Assembly: GCA_001986395.2 (NCBI GenBank)
Contig: MQVO02000007.1
Coordinates: 310,001-374,000 of the forward strand
DNA from: Irpex lacteus
Lineage: Eukaryota; Basidiomycota; Agaricomycetes; Polyporales; Irpicaceae
DNA: 64,000 nt
Direction of reading: 5' to 3'
Position numbers and translations under genes: made by a program. The notes under the pieces are model-generated. The model saw nothing but the letters and a program-made list of their open reading frames with translations. It did not search any database and was not told where the DNA came from. Each line of letters starts with the position of its first letter. The stretch's first letter is position 1. Below are positions 47,506 through 58,941 of the stretch, piece by piece.

Positions 47506-48602
47506 GCATGTAGGCCTTAGTGCTTGGACATATTCTACTTCACTGACCTAGCCCGGCTCTAGTTGTATCCATTTATGCACTCGTTGTCCATACAACTGTC
47601 GTGGGCGAACCTTTGGAGGTTGTATGCTGGAGGCCCACTGTGCCCAAAAGCTGGTCTTATTTCCGTCAGTCTCCGGGCTATATACCATCTTTTCTACACA
47701 TCGACCAGCCTCTTTCGGAAGGGACAATAAACGAGGCTGTTGAAACGATATGGCGTAGAAGATGATCTGCGATCGTTCTCCCGACTTGGCTATGATAGTC
47801 TTCCACTTTAAATTAATCCCTGGCATCGCGAATTGCGAAACAAGTTACGATTAGTCTTGATGGCCATCGTACTTGTCCTTGACAGCCACTGCTGGGCCTT
47901 AGCTAAGGCCTTACATCCGGCCACTGATAGCTGACAACCCAAATTTTATGATACACGAAACTATATCAGCACTGAGTGCATTTGAGGACCTTGTTATTGA
48001 CGTGTTTGAATGTACCTATGTTTGATGAAACTTCTATTTAGTAGTGATACTTTCAAGCAGCCTGAGCCAACTTGGCGAATAAGTACATCGATAGATAGCT
48101 GAGACTAACAAACGAATAAAAACAGCGGTCAAAACAGCTTCAGATGTGTACTGCCAGTGAATTAGGTGGCCTGATTGGCCTAGGCCTTAGTGATACTTTC
48201 TCTGGCCGCGATTTCGTGGGCAGCTTTGAATATCGAGCGTCTATGGGCCTCAGATTAGATCCCGATTTCATTATGAGGTTTCCTAAAAGGGCAGTACAGA
48301 TGATATAGCACTTGTACCACCGCCCACATCTCCCCCTCTTGGTATCCACTGCTCGTTGACCACGCACACTCTCACACGACACCCATTGCTATACTAGGGT
48401 AATACAGTCACCGCAAGCACATATCTTCGGCGCGACACTCCAGATTGAACAGATCCAACTGATCGACGGCAGTTCCCGAGCCACCACAGTTCAACATTTA
48501 CCCGCCACCAGTCTTGCCTACCGCCTTCGCTTTCGAGCCGCATTCTTCAGCCTCTTAGTGAACTAGCTCACAGGGACTTGTATTCGAGTATAAACGGGCA
48601 AG
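47506..48602. other. Intergenic, upstream of the kinase gene
   Basis: A minus-strand frame at 47548-47826 ends KVRPRQLYGQRVHKWIQLEPG and may be an exon, but no partner exons were found. The right part is the kinase promoter. Confidence 0.45.
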
Positions 48603-50964
48603 ATGCCGGCCATTCGCACAAGAGACAAGGAGGAACTCCCAGGTTCGCCATGTCGCGTACGAAATCAACACGGTCGAGAAGTGCTCTTGCGTAGCCTCTC
48701 ATCCAGCCAGTTGAAAGAGTTAGACAAGAATGGAAAGCAGTACAAATATCACGAGAACCTAAACAGATATGTGAGTATAGCGTTCAACTTCTTACACTCG
48801 TCGCGTCGCGTCCTGCGAACATGCCTGTGGCCGCCCGCCGCCACGCGTCCATCGCGACTTCTTCGTGTCATCCAATCCGATTCGTACTGAAGCGACTTGC
48901 TGTTGTTTCTAGGTCGGTAAACGAATAGATCTTCGGGGAGAGTATGGGAGCAGTCGGTCGCCGATATCATATTCGGTTGAAACTGTTATGGCGTCGGAGA
49001 AGCCGCCGCCGTTTAGGCCATCGGACTTGGAGTTGGTTCGCATCCTCGGTACGTGGCCTAAGATAGTCAAAACGAGTGCTCATCGCAGGGACTGACGATG
49101 GACTGATACAGGACAGGGGGCATTTGGGGCGGTCGGAGTAGTAAAGGCTAAGAAGAGGGAGCCCAAACATCCGAGAGATGTTCCTAGAGCGCAGATGGCG
49201 ATAAAGATTTTCAGTAAGAGCGAACTACGAGAAGACGCGCCGGTGAGCAGTGTGAACCTAATAGTGGTGAGCTCAGTACTGACCAGCTATTCAGTCTCAG
49301 GATGTGACGTGCGCGAAGGTGGATGCAGTTCATGACTTGCTTAACCTTGAGCGTAGGAACCTCGCGATGATCGAGTGGAATCCCTTCGTTGCTGGACTAT
49401 ATACGTGCCTTCAAGACTCGAAGAACTTGTATCAGCTCATGGAGTTAGGCCACCTCGGGAGTTTGAAGAAGCTCATTCAGGAGAGGGGCGCACTTCCAAC
49501 CTCAGTCTGCAGGTTCTACTTTGCCAATCTCGTAAAAATTACCGAGTTCTTGCATGGTCTTGGGCTGATCCATAGCGACATGAAGCCCGAGAACATCGTT
49601 ATAGGGGCGGATGGTTACTTGATGATATGCGACTTGGGAATTTCGGCTTTCCGTAAGGAGCAGCGCAACTGGAACAGCGTTGGGACGACAGCGTATACCT
49701 CCCCCGAAGCTCTGCAGGGCAAACTAAGCAAAGAAGTGGCAGAAAGCGTCGATTGGTGGGCTGTTGCGTGCATACTGTATGAGATGGCCACCGGAAAAGC
49801 GGTAAGTGTATTTACGCTGCCCGCGTTCTCGCATGAAGTTGACGTGGAAACGTAGGTATTTCGGTATCTCAAGGGAACCACGGACGGACGCGGTACTCAG
49901 GAGCGTAAATCAGAACTTGTACAGCGCATCGTAGCATGCAAGTGGTGGTGGCCAAGAAAGTTGGAAGTGGATCCTGCCTTGAAGGATCTCGTTGAAAGGA
50001 TGCTCCATCGAGACTTTGAAAAGAGGCTGGGATCTGTGGTGCCTGCACCAGAAGGATGCGAATACCCTCTGAAGAATGAGGAAGTTCGGGCACACCCTTT
50101 TGTGAGGCAGTTCCCATGGAAGAGACTGGGGGAGAGAACACTGGCGGTACGTTTGATCGAGTCATCTTATGCGAAGGTTAACTTCATACTTACTTTTTGC
50201 AGGCCCCTTTTACACCTAATCAGGTGCCAGACTTAGGTGAAGACGAATGGCATTCGAAGCCGTTGCCGCAGCAGAGAGATGTCCCTGGCATAACCGTGCT
50301 CGAGCCTGTCCCCCACGTTCGCTGGGATAAACGCTGCAGAAGAAAGCAGGACGAGAGACGCTTTGAACGAGAGAAGGAGCTAGTGAAGTGGAACAAGGAC
50401 AGGTTACACCAAAGTCGTGATGCACGAATTGCGTACATCGAGGCCAATGGAAACGAGTCGAGTTCGAGGGATTCCGGGGAAGGAGTGGACCAGCATGATA
50501 TGAACGAGCGGTTGAGAGCAGCGCAAGCAAAGATGCACGACCTTGAAAAAACCATGAGCTCCAGCTGGCAGCCGTTCGTTTCCGAGCAGAGGCAAAGTAC
50601 TACTCACCCAATACCTTCCTTTGGGACAGTCCCTCGCCTTCGACATCCTGCAATCGAGAGGATCCTCAAAGGCACAGACAGACAACGAAGGAGGAGAGAA
50701 GGTCGACATGAGGCATCGATGGAGATACCGAAGGAAGCCTCTCCCAATATCGACAGCGAATCCTGCGACGCCCACTCTGCACACCGTCTCCCGACACAAC
50801 CAACGGACTTCGACATGCTTGACCGAGCTAAACAACCGAAGTGCGTTTTCAAGGAGCCAATACTTCCCGAGCGAATTTTCGTTGGCGAGTTCGGCAGGCT
50901 TACAGTTGCCTCGAATGACGGGGGCACCGGCAACAGTGATGGAAGCAACGATATGTGCCACTAA
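48603..50964 (+). CDS. AGC-type serine/threonine protein kinase with HSD and DLG motifs
   Basis: Protein kinase, 664 residues, exons 48603-48770, 48913-49048, 49112-49242, 49295-49801, 49856-50146, 50203-50964. The domain starts near residue 95: Gly loop LGQGAFGAVGVV, Lys in MAIKIFSK, catalytic loop LIHSDMKPENIVI, metal site ICDLGIS, activation segment SVGTTAYTSPEAL, WWAVACILYEM. After the lobe come HPFVRQFPWKRL and APFTPNQVPDL, as in AGC kinases. Departures: HSD in place of HRD, DLG in place of DFG, SPE in place of APE. Lys, the catalytic Asp, Asn and the metal-binding Asp are all present, so activity is plausible. The C-terminal third is a charged, likely helical region (RRKQDERRFEREKELVKW) and a disordered tail, with no clear hydrophobic motif. 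Specific role unknown. Confidence 0.85.
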
Positions 50965-51578
50965 ATCTTGGTGATTTTCACTCGCAGGACCTTTATTTTC
51001 ATATCAAACCCACGGACTTGTACATTACTCACATTCTACCTATCACATCTCAACTTCATGCCCCTGTACCTCTAGCAATTCTCTCCACGATTTTCGCCCT
51101 AGTGTGTCCAGTGTCTACCGTTCGCCTGGGCCTTGGGAGTCTTGGAATGGTGCTTGTGTAATATACGCCAGACAGCTGCAGGCTACGGATAGTGGTTCAA
51201 AGTCTCTCGTTCGACATTCAATTGATAAACAGAGAATAGAAGTGGTCTTTCGTGAGCCAGTCCAGCTGCGACGGCAATGGAGGAGATGAGTAGGGGATTA
51301 CCAGGAAAGGCAGGAGTCGGGGTTACATGTGGGATTATGTAAGCAATCAGGATGTCCACGGTTGGTTTGAGGGTTTTTGAGGATGTAAGTACTCGTACGC
51401 CTATACATATGTTCTAGCGCATCCGAGACATGTTTATATTCTCAAATTATGCACAACTGAATTGATGCTCAAACTGACTGTGCCGTATAGGTATACAGAT
51501 CGATACAAGGAGGCTTTCGGATGACAGGATAGAAACACGAGGTTATATTTACATCTTTACAGAAGGCTGAAGAGAACC
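50965..51578. other. Intergenic between convergent kinase and monooxygenase
   Basis: Shared 3' flanks; nothing coding seen. Confidence 0.55.
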
Positions 51579-54031
51579 CTAATCCCACTTAATAGGAGCA
51601 GAGTAGCGTTCCTCCAGAAGACCTTCTTGCTTAGCCTTGATTTCTGTGTGCGCCAAACGCATCAGTAATTAATAGGGCGGTTACCGTAAGTAACATGCAC
51701 TTACGCAGCGCTAGAGTCTTGGAGTAGAAGCGGCACCAGGCAAGGTTTCCTAAGAGAATATTGTCAACAGGCTGTCCATAATATCATATACAAAGCTACA
51801 GGCACTCACCCATCATCAACCACATATTTTCGACGCCCAACTCCTTCCAACAGCTCCGCAGCTCTCCCTCATCGTCAAGACCCCAGATAGGTGTAATCTT
51901 CTTCCCGAGTTCCCCGCCGACGAGCTCACGGATAGGTTCACGAGCGTCACCGTATCCAGTGGCAAACAAAACAACGTCAGCCTTGAGTTCACTGCCATCA
52001 TCAGCGATCAGGCCGTCCTTAGTAAACTGCTTGATACCGCCGCTGCCAGACTTGAGCTTGATTTTTCCGTCAACGATCATCTGGGATGTACCGACGTCTA
52101 TGTATGTATATGTCACAAATGTTCGTGTGCTTAGTCAGCCATTGCGCGTACCTAGATAGTAGCCCCCTGCGCGCGTAAGTGCGAGGATGAAGAAGCCGGA
52201 GTCATCTTCGCCCATTGTGAGCCCAAATCCCACCTTTCTGAGGCCATCCAGTAGCTCTCTGAAGCAAACAGTCGCATCAGTATCCTGAGGGGCACGCAAT
52301 GGCACCAACTCACTTGTCAGCTTCAGCAATATCTGCTGCAACACGTTTGTGAAGCATCTTGCGGTAGAGAACGGGCATAGAATTATCGATGAGGTCCGCA
52401 ACTTCGGTCGGAGGGCCGTCTTCCCAGTAAATACCTACTTCACTGTCAACCAACGCGTGCAATCTAGAGCATAGATGCTTACCCTTCATGAACCGAGGCA
52501 TGCCGTTCTTATTCGTCATGACGTATGTCTTTCCCCGCTGCCACAACGTCACATCTATGACAGCCCTCAGACAAAGGCATAACACAAGAAGCAGCTAAAC
52601 ATGTGTACTCACCAACTCCGTGGTCAGCGTAATCGGCTGCGATATCATGGGCTTTATCGTGCAAGTAAGAGTGCGTTAGATAGAACGGGAAGTGGTGTCA
52701 ACGGGCGAGACGTGCCTGAAGTGCAAGCGCCGACGACAACAACCTTCTTGCCTGCATGATCCAAAGCCTTGTCATGTTGCGTAGAGTGCAAAATCTGGCC
52801 CTGGAAGTCGGCCTGAAGTAACGTCAATATCAAACTCCGGGTCAAGGGGCAGAGATAATGCTACACACCATCCCTGGAATTGTCGGCATCTTGGGAGTGC
52901 CTCCACCGATACCAGGTGCGAACACAACATGGTTGGTGTGGAGCACACGGTTCTTATCTCCACGCTGAACGGTTACTTCAAATTTCCCAGAGTCAAGTTT
53001 CTTGACGTTCAGGACCTTCGATGAAGTCCAGACATCGATCTCGAGAGACTTGGCATAGAACTCGAGCCAGTCAGCGAGCTGTGATACAAAGCTATCGTGA
53101 GCGGATGGCAACCAGGTCGGCATGGCCGGCGTTAACTGACCTTCTGCGCAGGCGTATATACGGGCCACGATTCAGGGAATCTGAAAAGTAGAATTAGCTA
53201 ATGCTTTAAACTGAATAAGTCGAAAGCTCATACTTCAGGTAGGGCATGTGGTCGTACCCTGGAGGATATTGTGAGAATTACGTCGCGGCTCATTAAGATA
53301 AGATAACACTTACAAACAACGTCATGCAAACAGAGAGCAGCGTAGCGATGCCTCCATTGATCCCCAATCCTCGCCTGCTTCTCGCAGACGAGCGTGGACA
53401 CACCCAACAGCTTCAATCGTGCAGCGATCTCCAGTCCACTCTGACCGCCTCCAACAACCAGGACCTCCGGGTCACGATCGGCAAACTCCATCTCCTGCTC
53501 GCGCTGAGTGACCCACTTGCCGTGATTAGGGGCAAAGTTGCGTCGCCAGCCAGACTTCTCAGGAAAGTCTTTCAGACTCTCGAGGTTTGTGAAAACGTTG
53601 TGAGCTTTCCATTCCCGCTGGCCATCGCCCTTTTCGACAGGCACTATGCGGAAGACCCCAGAGCCAGAGCCAACGTTGTTGTCGAAGGTGAAGTGACCAC
53701 GGATCCACGCGAGATCTTCGTACAAATCATCGACTTTGGCGAATGAGAGCTGGAAGTCTGAGAGTTTCGAGCGTGTAAGACGATCAGTGAGGAACTGCTT
53801 GATCTTTTCCGTCCCTTGAAAGGTGCGCAAATCCCAAGTGAGGGAGAGGATGTCGCGCCACCACGCATCGTCTGTGAGACGCGATAAGACGCCATCGATA
53901 TCGCCCTTCTCTACGTTGGTGGCGAACGAGTTCAACCAGTCCCGAGCAACCTGCTCATGATCGATGTTCTTGATTTCTGAGGTTTGTATACCGAGCTTAG
54001 CGGTAGTAGGAAGCTCTGTGGTGATAGGCAT
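51579..54031 (-). CDS. Flavin-containing monooxygenase with N-terminal NTF2-like domain
   Basis: FAD- and NADPH-dependent monooxygenase, 608 residues, of the fungal YUCCA/FMO-like group. Twelve exons: 53314-54031, 53234-53258, 53141-53180, 52869-53078, 52716-52812, 52613-52651, 52483-52554, 52314-52434, 52152-52258, 51810-52097, 51706-51750, 51579-51643. Residues 20-150 look like an NTF2/SnoaL fold. FAD site VLVVGGGQSGLEIAARL; HDVVWYDHMPYL; the FMO motif FQGQILHSTQH; NADPH site VVVVGACTSAHDIAADYADHG; FATGYGD near the end; C-terminal RYSAPIKWD. The intron 52652-52715 starts with GC (CTTCAG then GCACGT): only this GC-AG choice yields the conserved SAHDIA. Substrate unknown. The start is the Met of MPITTELPTTAK; the frame is open further upstream but has no better Met. 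Confidence 0.92.
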
Positions 54032-55238
54032 GACCCTCAGTGACAACCGAGAGATGAATGTGGGCCTAGGAAACAACGGGATTGAATGGACTCGGAACTC
54101 ACGCTCGAATATTAAGTACTGTGTCCACTCCTATGTCTCTGAACAATATTCACGTGCGCAGCTGACCAAGGTTCTGGGAAACCAGGCGGTATGGTCAGTT
54201 GACTGCTTGGTTTTCTCACGGCTTCAAGGCGGGATACTCACGAGAACCTTGGCAGTCAACCAGACGGCTTCAACTATAACAGAACGAGCAGAGAATAGTC
54301 TAGGCTCTGCACTCTAATCACAATATTCCTATCAGGGGCTGCAGCAATACTAGCAGCAGCTGTTCATGGGGCGTTAAGAGCACATCCGAGTCGCCTTGGG
54401 TCCGCAAATAGCGTATAGGGTGGAACTGTGCCAATGCTAAGCAGAATCAGTATCTCCCCTTTCTGAAGTTTCCCTCTCTGAAGCCAGGCACAACTGCGGG
54501 ATTCTTCTATATACGTGGTAAACGAAGAAGTGCTTACTGATTGCTTTCACAGTGCAGCGAGTCCCGAGGACAGTCGATACCTGATATCGATAGTCGCAAG
54601 ATAATCACAGTAGAGCGCAAATAGACACTCGAGCCTGGTGATTAGACTGAGAGAAAGATGGTGGTAACTGAACTTGAACAAGCGGATTAGTAGGGATTGT
54701 CGGAACGATATGACGCCACAAAGCCGTCCGCCTGCCCTTTACGGACAGCTGAGTTACATCTGAGTTCATACTTGTTGGCGTCTGCACTGTAAAACAGTCC
54801 GGAATTACTTTCAAATTGTACCGTTACTCAAGCCATCCCGATGCTTACAGTCGCACGGCTACGGTCACCGTAGCCGTTAGCAAATGCGTGAAATACTAAA
54901 CTCTACTGCAGTTCGTACTGGCTTGCAACAATATTTGAAGCTATACTTCCCGGAATCACCCGACCGAGGCCGACCCCGACGAGCAATACAATCGTGGCAC
55001 GATGATGCTCGCGGCGCAGACGACGCGTCACCATGGCCGGCCTGCCAGTGTAGTATACGTAACGGCCAGGGTGACCGCCTGTGATTAAATATATCTGTCG
55101 AGGATCGTTGCCACGACGGCCACATATCCTGCTTTCCTCTTCATATTGAACAGCTCAACAAGCATCGTAGCTGTTATAAACCCGCCCTCTCCTCTAGTTC
55201 TTCAAAACCAACGGTGGTCATCCGCGAAACACGCCATT
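54032..55238. other. Intergenic between divergent monooxygenase and SDR 3
   Basis: 1.2 kb holding both promoters and a near-perfect 23-bp palindrome (entered separately). No gene seen. Confidence 0.55.
54855..54877. repeat. 23-bp palindrome with nested CGG...CCG
   Basis: Arms ACGGCTACGGT and ACCGTAGCCGT are exact reverse complements around a single C. It holds CGG(N3)CCG inside CGG(N15)CCG, the spacing style bound by Zn2Cys6 dimers. Located 362 bp upstream of SDR 3 and 824 bp upstream of the monooxygenase. Confidence 0.7.
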
Positions 55239-56697
55239 ATGGGTGCTCTACTATCAAATTTTGACCAGATGCTCCCTCCACGCCCAAGCTGGAATGTGGA
55301 AGACATCCCTGATCAACGTGGCAAGGTAATCATCGTCACAGGTAGTCTAAGTTTCTCGCTCGTTTGTAGCGCTTCATATTTACTTGGGCTTGGATCTTAG
55401 GTGGAAATAGCGGCATTGGGAAAGAGACAGTCAAGGTGATGTAATCTGACTGGGAATCGACGTGACGTTAGACTGAGTTGCACGCATACTACAGGCTCTT
55501 CTTGTAAAGAATGCAAAGGTTTACATTGCAACGAGAAGCAAAGAGAGGTGCATGGCCGCCATCCGCGAGCTCAAGGAACAAACCGGAAAGGAAGCCGTAT
55601 TTCTGCCTCTAGATCTTGCAGACTTACGCAGCGTTGAGGCTGCCGCGAAGGAGTTTTTGAGGTGAGCTGCAATTTACGACGACACCATGCAGCGTCTTAT
55701 TATTCGTTGGCCTCAGTAAAGAAAAGCATTTACATGTGTTGTTCAACAACGCGTTAGTACCTCCAAGTTCTATGCAAAATCCAAATATCGTATGGCAGCA
55801 TTGATTCTCTTCCAGTGGCCTTAAAGACTGTCCTATGGAACAGCTCACCGCTCAGGGCTTTGACATGGTGTTTGGCGTAAACGTAATCGGTACGCTATAT
55901 CAGTTCGCCCATAGTATTCTTTCACTTAACCGTCTCTATAGGACACTGGTATTTCACCGAGCTACTGCTACCTGCGCTTCTTGCTGTATCTGAAGATAAT
56001 CCAGGGCAAAACTCGCGAGTCATCACCACCTCTTCTTTTGCGGCGTACATGAACACCATTCACTGGGAAAGCATTAAAGACGGTCCCGTACGAAGAGCGA
56101 TGACTCTCGACGATTTCTACGACCAGAGTAAACACGTGAGTATTTGATCTCCGTTCGTGATGTTTACAAATACTGAATTGCTGGTGCGTGCAGGCCAATA
56201 TTATAGTATCTAACGAGGTCGCCCGCAGATATGGTGACAAGGGAATTGTCGCCATTTCTGTCAATCCTGGTACGATTTCATTTGCATTTCGTATCTTCAG
56301 GACATTTGAGCATGAATGATTGCAGGGAATATCTTGACTGAAATGGCGAAGTCCAACCTCACTTGGTGGCAGAGAATTCTCCTCGTGAGTTCTTGTTAAG
56401 TTCTCGAACTAAGAGTCGCTCTCAGAATGTCGCACAGTGGCCCATACTATACTCTCCGCCTTTTGGAGCGCTTACTCAGTTGCGTGCTGGTACCGACCCT
56501 AGCGTGGCAACGTACAATGGAGCGGTAAGTAAATTATATGTACGTGTTGCGTGATCCATCCAGGCTCATGCATCGACGAGTAGTTCATGATTCCGTGGGC
56601 GAGAATCGGTAAGGCTCCCCCGCAGACAGATGACCCCGCAGTTGGTAAGAAGCTATGGGACTGGTTGGAAAACCACGCAAGGATAGGGGTTGCATGA
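55239..56697 (+). CDS. Short-chain dehydrogenase paralogue 3 (retinol-dehydrogenase-like)
   Basis: Third member of the SDR set, intact, 314 residues. Exons 55239-55341, 55401-55435, 55495-55661, 55717-55752, 55816-55889, 55942-56135, 56194-56269, 56326-56384, 56438-56524, 56584-56697; eight of the ten exon lengths equal or nearly equal those of SDR 1 and 2. Motifs: VIIVTGGNSGIGKE, NNASGLKD, SRVITTSSFAAYM, FYDQSKH with catalytic Tyr and Lys, ISVNPGNILTEM. C-terminus [19 protein letters not shown]. For exon 9 the second acceptor (CGCACAG) was chosen because it gives 87 nt as in the paralogues. Near the catalytic Tyr this copy reads TLDDFYDQSK, longer by charge than SDR 2. Substrate unknown. It is divergent from the monooxygenase. 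Confidence 0.9.
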
Positions 56698-57554
56698 ATC
56701 TATAGGCCGCGATCTTGATATCACACTAATCTGTCCCGTTTTGCTAGTGATTTGCTAGGACGCAGACTTAATACAGAAGCTTTACTCTCGCTCAATCTGA
56801 TTGTGAATCAGTCTAGAACCTCAGATCACAGCCGTTTCCCAATTGCGAAAGTGAGCCTTACCAATGACTGCTTCACTCTCCGTCACTATTACAGTAAGTA
56901 ATGGCCGGTCATCTCCACCGTGTAACTCTATCTGACAGATGCAATTATGGCGTCAGTTCTGGATGTCCGGGTGCACGAAGCCTAAGGAGAAGACGGCTGT
57001 GGCCTGATACCTTCGCACGTTCCTTTTCTGAACTTTGCTCACTGCGATCCGCTTTGAGTTCTGAAATCCACGGCGGCCGAGATGCAAAGAATCTATATCG
57101 CACGCGTGTAATCATCGTTGAATGTCAAACCCACTTCGGCGATGATACGAACTTGATAGTCCGGCTTCACGCTCAGGCTCCCCGGTCAAATCTACACGCA
57201 TCTTGTCTTCTGAATCCGCAGCCACAACTCAATTTATGATCGAGGGCAACACAAATCGACTATTAGGACTTAACTGGATGACTGTGTACGCATCTTTAGT
57301 CCAACAGTGATGCATATGATTGCGCGGTGTTGTTCTCGGAGGTTCCGCCCAATCAGTACCTTAAGTTTTACACTTCCACCGCGCATATGCTTGTGAGGTG
57401 TGTTCATATAATTGACATCGTGATAGCATACTTCTGCTTACTTATACTGAACAGGTGCAAGGACTCAGACTGCATATCGGGTGTTGGTCCTTCACTCTGC
57501 CTTCCGTCCTTGGTCATCCTCAAACTCCGGACAGAATACGTAGTTCATCGAACT
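56698..57554. other. Intergenic, upstream of the broken transporter
   Basis: No gene supported; a frame at 56901-57239 (+) has no protein-like pattern. Confidence 0.5.
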
Positions 57555-58395
57555 ATGTCGGAGCAGGTACACTCGCTAGCTGTTGGTCAAGAGACACCGG
57601 CGTCCTTCTCTTCATCTGAAAAGGACACACCCTACTTTGTTGACATAGTCAGGTATGAAGTGCGTAACTTCGTTCAGTTAAAGTTACTAACATCACACAG
57701 TGCTCGAAAGGACACGGGGAATGGCCATGAATTCTCGTGGAGAACTCGTAGTCTCAGTTTCTGGATGATTATCGTCGCCAATCTGCTGAGTGACTTTCTC
57801 TCGGCATTTGACATGGTATGCGTTCAGCTACCGCAAAATGAGTACCCTGCTTACTCCGTTGTGTCCTCAGGCTGTGGTTTCCACTGCCCTTCCGACCATT
57901 GTTCAAGATCTAGGAGGGAATGATTTTATATGGGTTGGTAGTGCTTACGCTCTTGCAGGTAGCGCGATAGTTCCACTATGTGGCGGCTTAGCGTCCATAT
58001 GGGGAAGAAAGCCTATTCTTCTTATTCTAATGACCTTGATGGCTATCGGGTCCGCTGTAGCTGGGTCCGCAAAATCGTTGAACGTATTAATAATTGGTAG
58101 AGGTACGACGTGTCATTTTCCCACGAATGCTTTTCGCTCTCTCTACTAGTCGCTAGTAGTGCGACACTGACTATGTGGTATAGCCTTCCAAGGGTTCGGT
58201 GGATGCGGCGCTCATTGAATTCGATGTTTCAGAGCAGTGTCTATTGTAGAAATCCTGGCGGTAGGTTCTATAATACAGCTACTGAACGATTACTGAAAAC
58301 CTATGTTAACTGTCCACAGTTTGTCGTCACTCCTCGCCCGAAGAATTTCTGGTTTATGACCGTCGAATATATCATGATGTCATCGCGGGCTGTAA
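57555..58395 (+). pseudogene. Broken MFS transporter (N-terminal part)
   Basis: The first exons are sound: start MSEQVHSLAVGQET at 57555, introns near 57652-57700, 57816-57871 and 58102-58181. They encode membrane segment 1 (SFWMIIVANLLSDFLSAFDM), VVSTALPTIVQDLGG, WVGSAYALAGSAIVPLCGGL and the MFS signature loop SIWGRKPILL, as in drug:H+ antiporter-2 proteins. After AFQGFGGCGAH an in-frame TGA appears at about 58215, and downstream only scrambled traces remain (VSIVEILA; a stretch resembling the VPLRERG block in shifted frames). The remaining ten or so membrane segments are missing. Pseudogene, not a short transporter. Confidence 0.75.
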
Positions 58396-58941
58396 GTGCA
58401 CTTTATTCACACACTGGCAATTAAGTATGAATATTCATGGGCTGACCGTCTTTTCCCGACACACAGTGTATGCCAACTCGTTTCTATCCTCCCTAAACTG
58501 TCGCCAACGTATCCGTAAACGATTGGTGGGGAGCGCTCGCCCAACGGAGAACTATCTGCTCCCATCCTCCTCAATCTTTACAGCCCCAACGGCACTAGCG
58601 ACACTACCACAGCTTGCGACGAGACCCAGCCGACGACCGGTGGAATACAAGTGGATGTGTATAGCCAGAAGTTCTACGATAAAGCTGACAAGGTGAGCGA
58701 TAACATTGTGTTGAAATACGACATGTCGCTGACGATTCCCAGGCGTAAATCAGGCTCAGGGTGGAGTGCTTTCTCGTGCTTAGATGGTTGTAGTATACCT
58801 CGCATCACTTCAAGCTTCAATGTGCTCGACTCCGACGTGAGTACAGACACTGGTCTCCCGTATACGTATACGTATATCCGCTCATTGTTAGTGTATTGGT
58901 TGTATGTGGAAATGTCATATATACCTCTGTTTGTTATCCCT
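58396..58941 (+). other. Coding-like fragments of unknown origin
   Basis: A stretch at about 58565-58690 reads SPNGTSDTTTACDETQPTTG then GIQVDVYSQKFYDKADK up to a GT donor, and a later piece reads NQAQGGVLSRA, stop, MVVVYLASLQASM. These look like exons of a decayed secreted or enzyme-like gene that I cannot name. Confidence 0.35.

Noticed and set aside
50404..50961. 185-codon frame antisense to the kinase tail
   Set aside because: Shadow of the kinase coding sequence.
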